DNA of 21,080 nt from a virus, in IMG/VR virus record IMGVR_UViG_3300042878_000795, positions 1-21,080 of that record; one strand, given 5' to 3'. The notes under the pieces were generated by a model that ran no database searches, had not been told where the DNA came from, and saw only the letters and a list, made by a program, of their open reading frames with translations. Below are positions 20,058 to 21,080 of the stretch, one piece after another. A program made the position numbers and the translations under genes. The first letter of the stretch is position 1. The number at the start of each line of letters is the position of its first letter.

Positions 20058-21080
20058 TGGAAACACCCAAAGACCACGACATTGAAAAAAGGCTAATTGG
20101 TTCTATACTGATTGAACCTCACAGACTATCCAATGTATTAGAAGTAATTACCGCAGAGGCGTTTTACTTTCCTGAAACTAAGGCAATCTTTGAAACTTTT
20201 ATCGAACTTAACGCAAAGTACACACCTATTGACTTAGGCACGGTTGCATCTGCGTTAAAGGATAACGGCAAGATGAAGATAGTTGGTACAACACTTGAAC
20301 TTGTGAAGCTAACTAACTTAGTCGGAAGCACATCAAATACAAGTTCTTTAGCTGTTATACTCAAAGAAAAACAACTACTTAGGCAGTTAATAGACTTAGG
20401 GCAAAACATTGCAGCAAACGCGCTTAAAACAGGTGGAGAAGTAACTGATATTGTTAGTATGGTGGAAAAAGAGTTAACTGCTATTACATCTAAGTTGCTA
20501 ACATCCAAGATAACAAGCAGCGCGGAGTTGTACAAGGATGCAATAATGCACAATGATAAGTTGATTGCTAACACTGGGCAGGTAGTAGGTATAGATACAG
20601 GGTTAAAAAAGCTAAACGCTATTACAAATGGATGGCAAAAGTCGGATCTAATAATTTTAGCGGCTCGACCTGCTATGGGTAAAACAAGTTTGGCGTTAAA
20701 ATTACTTAGCTCACCTGCTTTACAAGGCAAGGCAACGGCTATTTTTTCACTTGAGATGAGCAATCGACAACTTTATGCGCGTTTGATTTCACAACTTACC
20801 GATGTGCCACTTGAGAATATCCTGCGCACAGGTATGAATGAGTACCAATTAAAGGAAGTATTAAATAAAGCTGATATGTTTTGCACATCAAAAATATTCT
20901 TTGACGATACGGGCGGTATTAGCTTATTTGAATTACAAAACAAGGCGCGTAAGTTAAAGCGCGAAAAGAATATTGAAATTTTGATAATTGACTATTTACA
21001 ATTGGTTGTTAATAAAAGCAAAGGTGGCAACCGTGAAGGTGAAGTTAGCGAGGTTAGCAGGTCGCTAAAAGCATTGGCTA
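20057..21080 (+). CDS. dnaB: DnaB-type replicative helicase, 3'-partial
   Basis: The frame starts at the ATG overlapping the previous stop and remains open to the window end, 341 residues. The N-terminal helicase-binding domain is at 5-110 (HDIEKRLIGSILIEP). The RecA-like domain starts near residue 175 (GIDTGLKKLNAITNGWQ) with Walker A ARPAMGKT (203-210), SLEMS (231-235) as the H1a-like helix, and Walker B ILIIDYLQL (308-316) with D312. It should unwind the phage replication fork as a hexamer. Compared with the usual 430-470 residues, about 100 C-terminal residues lie outside the window. Gene symbol marks the family, not an orthologue of the host gene. Confidence 0.9.
   Translation, partial: METPKDHDIEKRLIGSILIEPHRLSNVLEVITAEAFYFPETKAIFETFIELNAKYTPIDLGTVASALKDNGKMKIVGTTLELVKLTNLVGSTSNTSSLAVILKEKQLLRQLIDLGQNIAANALKTGGEVTDIVSMVEKELTAITSKLLTSKITSSAELYKDAIMHNDKLIANTGQVVGIDTGLKKLNAITNGWQKSDLIILAARPAMGKTSLALKLLSSPALQGKATAIFSLEMSNRQLYARLISQLTDVPLENILRTGMNEYQLKEVLNKADMFCTSKIFFDDTGGISLFELQNKARKLKREKNIEILIIDYLQLVVNKSKGGNREGEVSEVSRSLKALA

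Noticed and set aside
20164-20763. 199-codon minus-strand frame across the helicase
   Set aside because: The plus strand encodes clear helicase motifs through the same bases.

Overview
The window is a contiguous piece of a tailed double-stranded DNA bacteriophage, most likely one infecting a Bacteroidota host. The host call rests on A/T-rich DNA, almost no Shine-Dalgarno sequences, promoters matching the Bacteroidota -33/-7 pattern (TTTG, then about 19 bases, then TAnnTTTG), and proteins of types common in phages of that phylum (an XkdF-type protease, a DUF6712-like connector, a DUF6291-like replication protein). No integrase, excisionase or attachment site is visible, and no terminase lies inside the window.

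Positions 1-12982 (+) are the late structural block in an unusual order: a distal tail protein (cut by the left edge), tape measure, XkdF-type prohead protease, scaffold-like protein, major capsid protein, probable tail tube, a virion protein, a fibre-like protein, a portal with extra C-terminal domains, connector and completion proteins, and a long Ig-repeat adhesin. Two hairpin terminators follow the capsid and tube genes. Positions 12972-14517 (+) carry a small unknown gene and a tightly overlapping lysis cassette: two small holin-like membrane proteins, an M15-type endolysin and a spanin-like protein.

Positions 14498-18941 (-) are an early leftward operon: a Cro/CI-type regulator, a 28-residue membrane peptide, three small unknowns, a protein that is only a DnaA DNA-binding domain, a Rad52-like annealing protein with a YqaJ-type exonuclease, two small proteins (one a winged-helix type), a NinG-like protein and, at the far end, a free-standing HNH-family endonuclease. 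The endonuclease has its own promoter, which carries the same TGTTACA / TGTAACA inverted repeat as the regulator's promoter.

Positions 18942-19439 are a divergent control region with no certain protein gene. It holds the regulator's promoter/operator, a strong leftward terminator, a tRNA-like element with a broken anticodon arm, a near-perfect rightward promoter, and a roughly 100-base leader RNA. In that leader two hairpin loops are complementary over 8 bases, and the second hairpin is itself an intrinsic terminator directly before the replication gene. Positions 19440-21080 (+) begin the replication operon: a DUF6291-like initiator-type protein with hexamer repeats inside its gene, then a DnaB-type helicase cut by the right edge.

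The most promising unexplained system is the control region, where the kissing-hairpin attenuator, the shared operator and the tRNA-like element lie within a few hundred bases of each other or of genes they could control.
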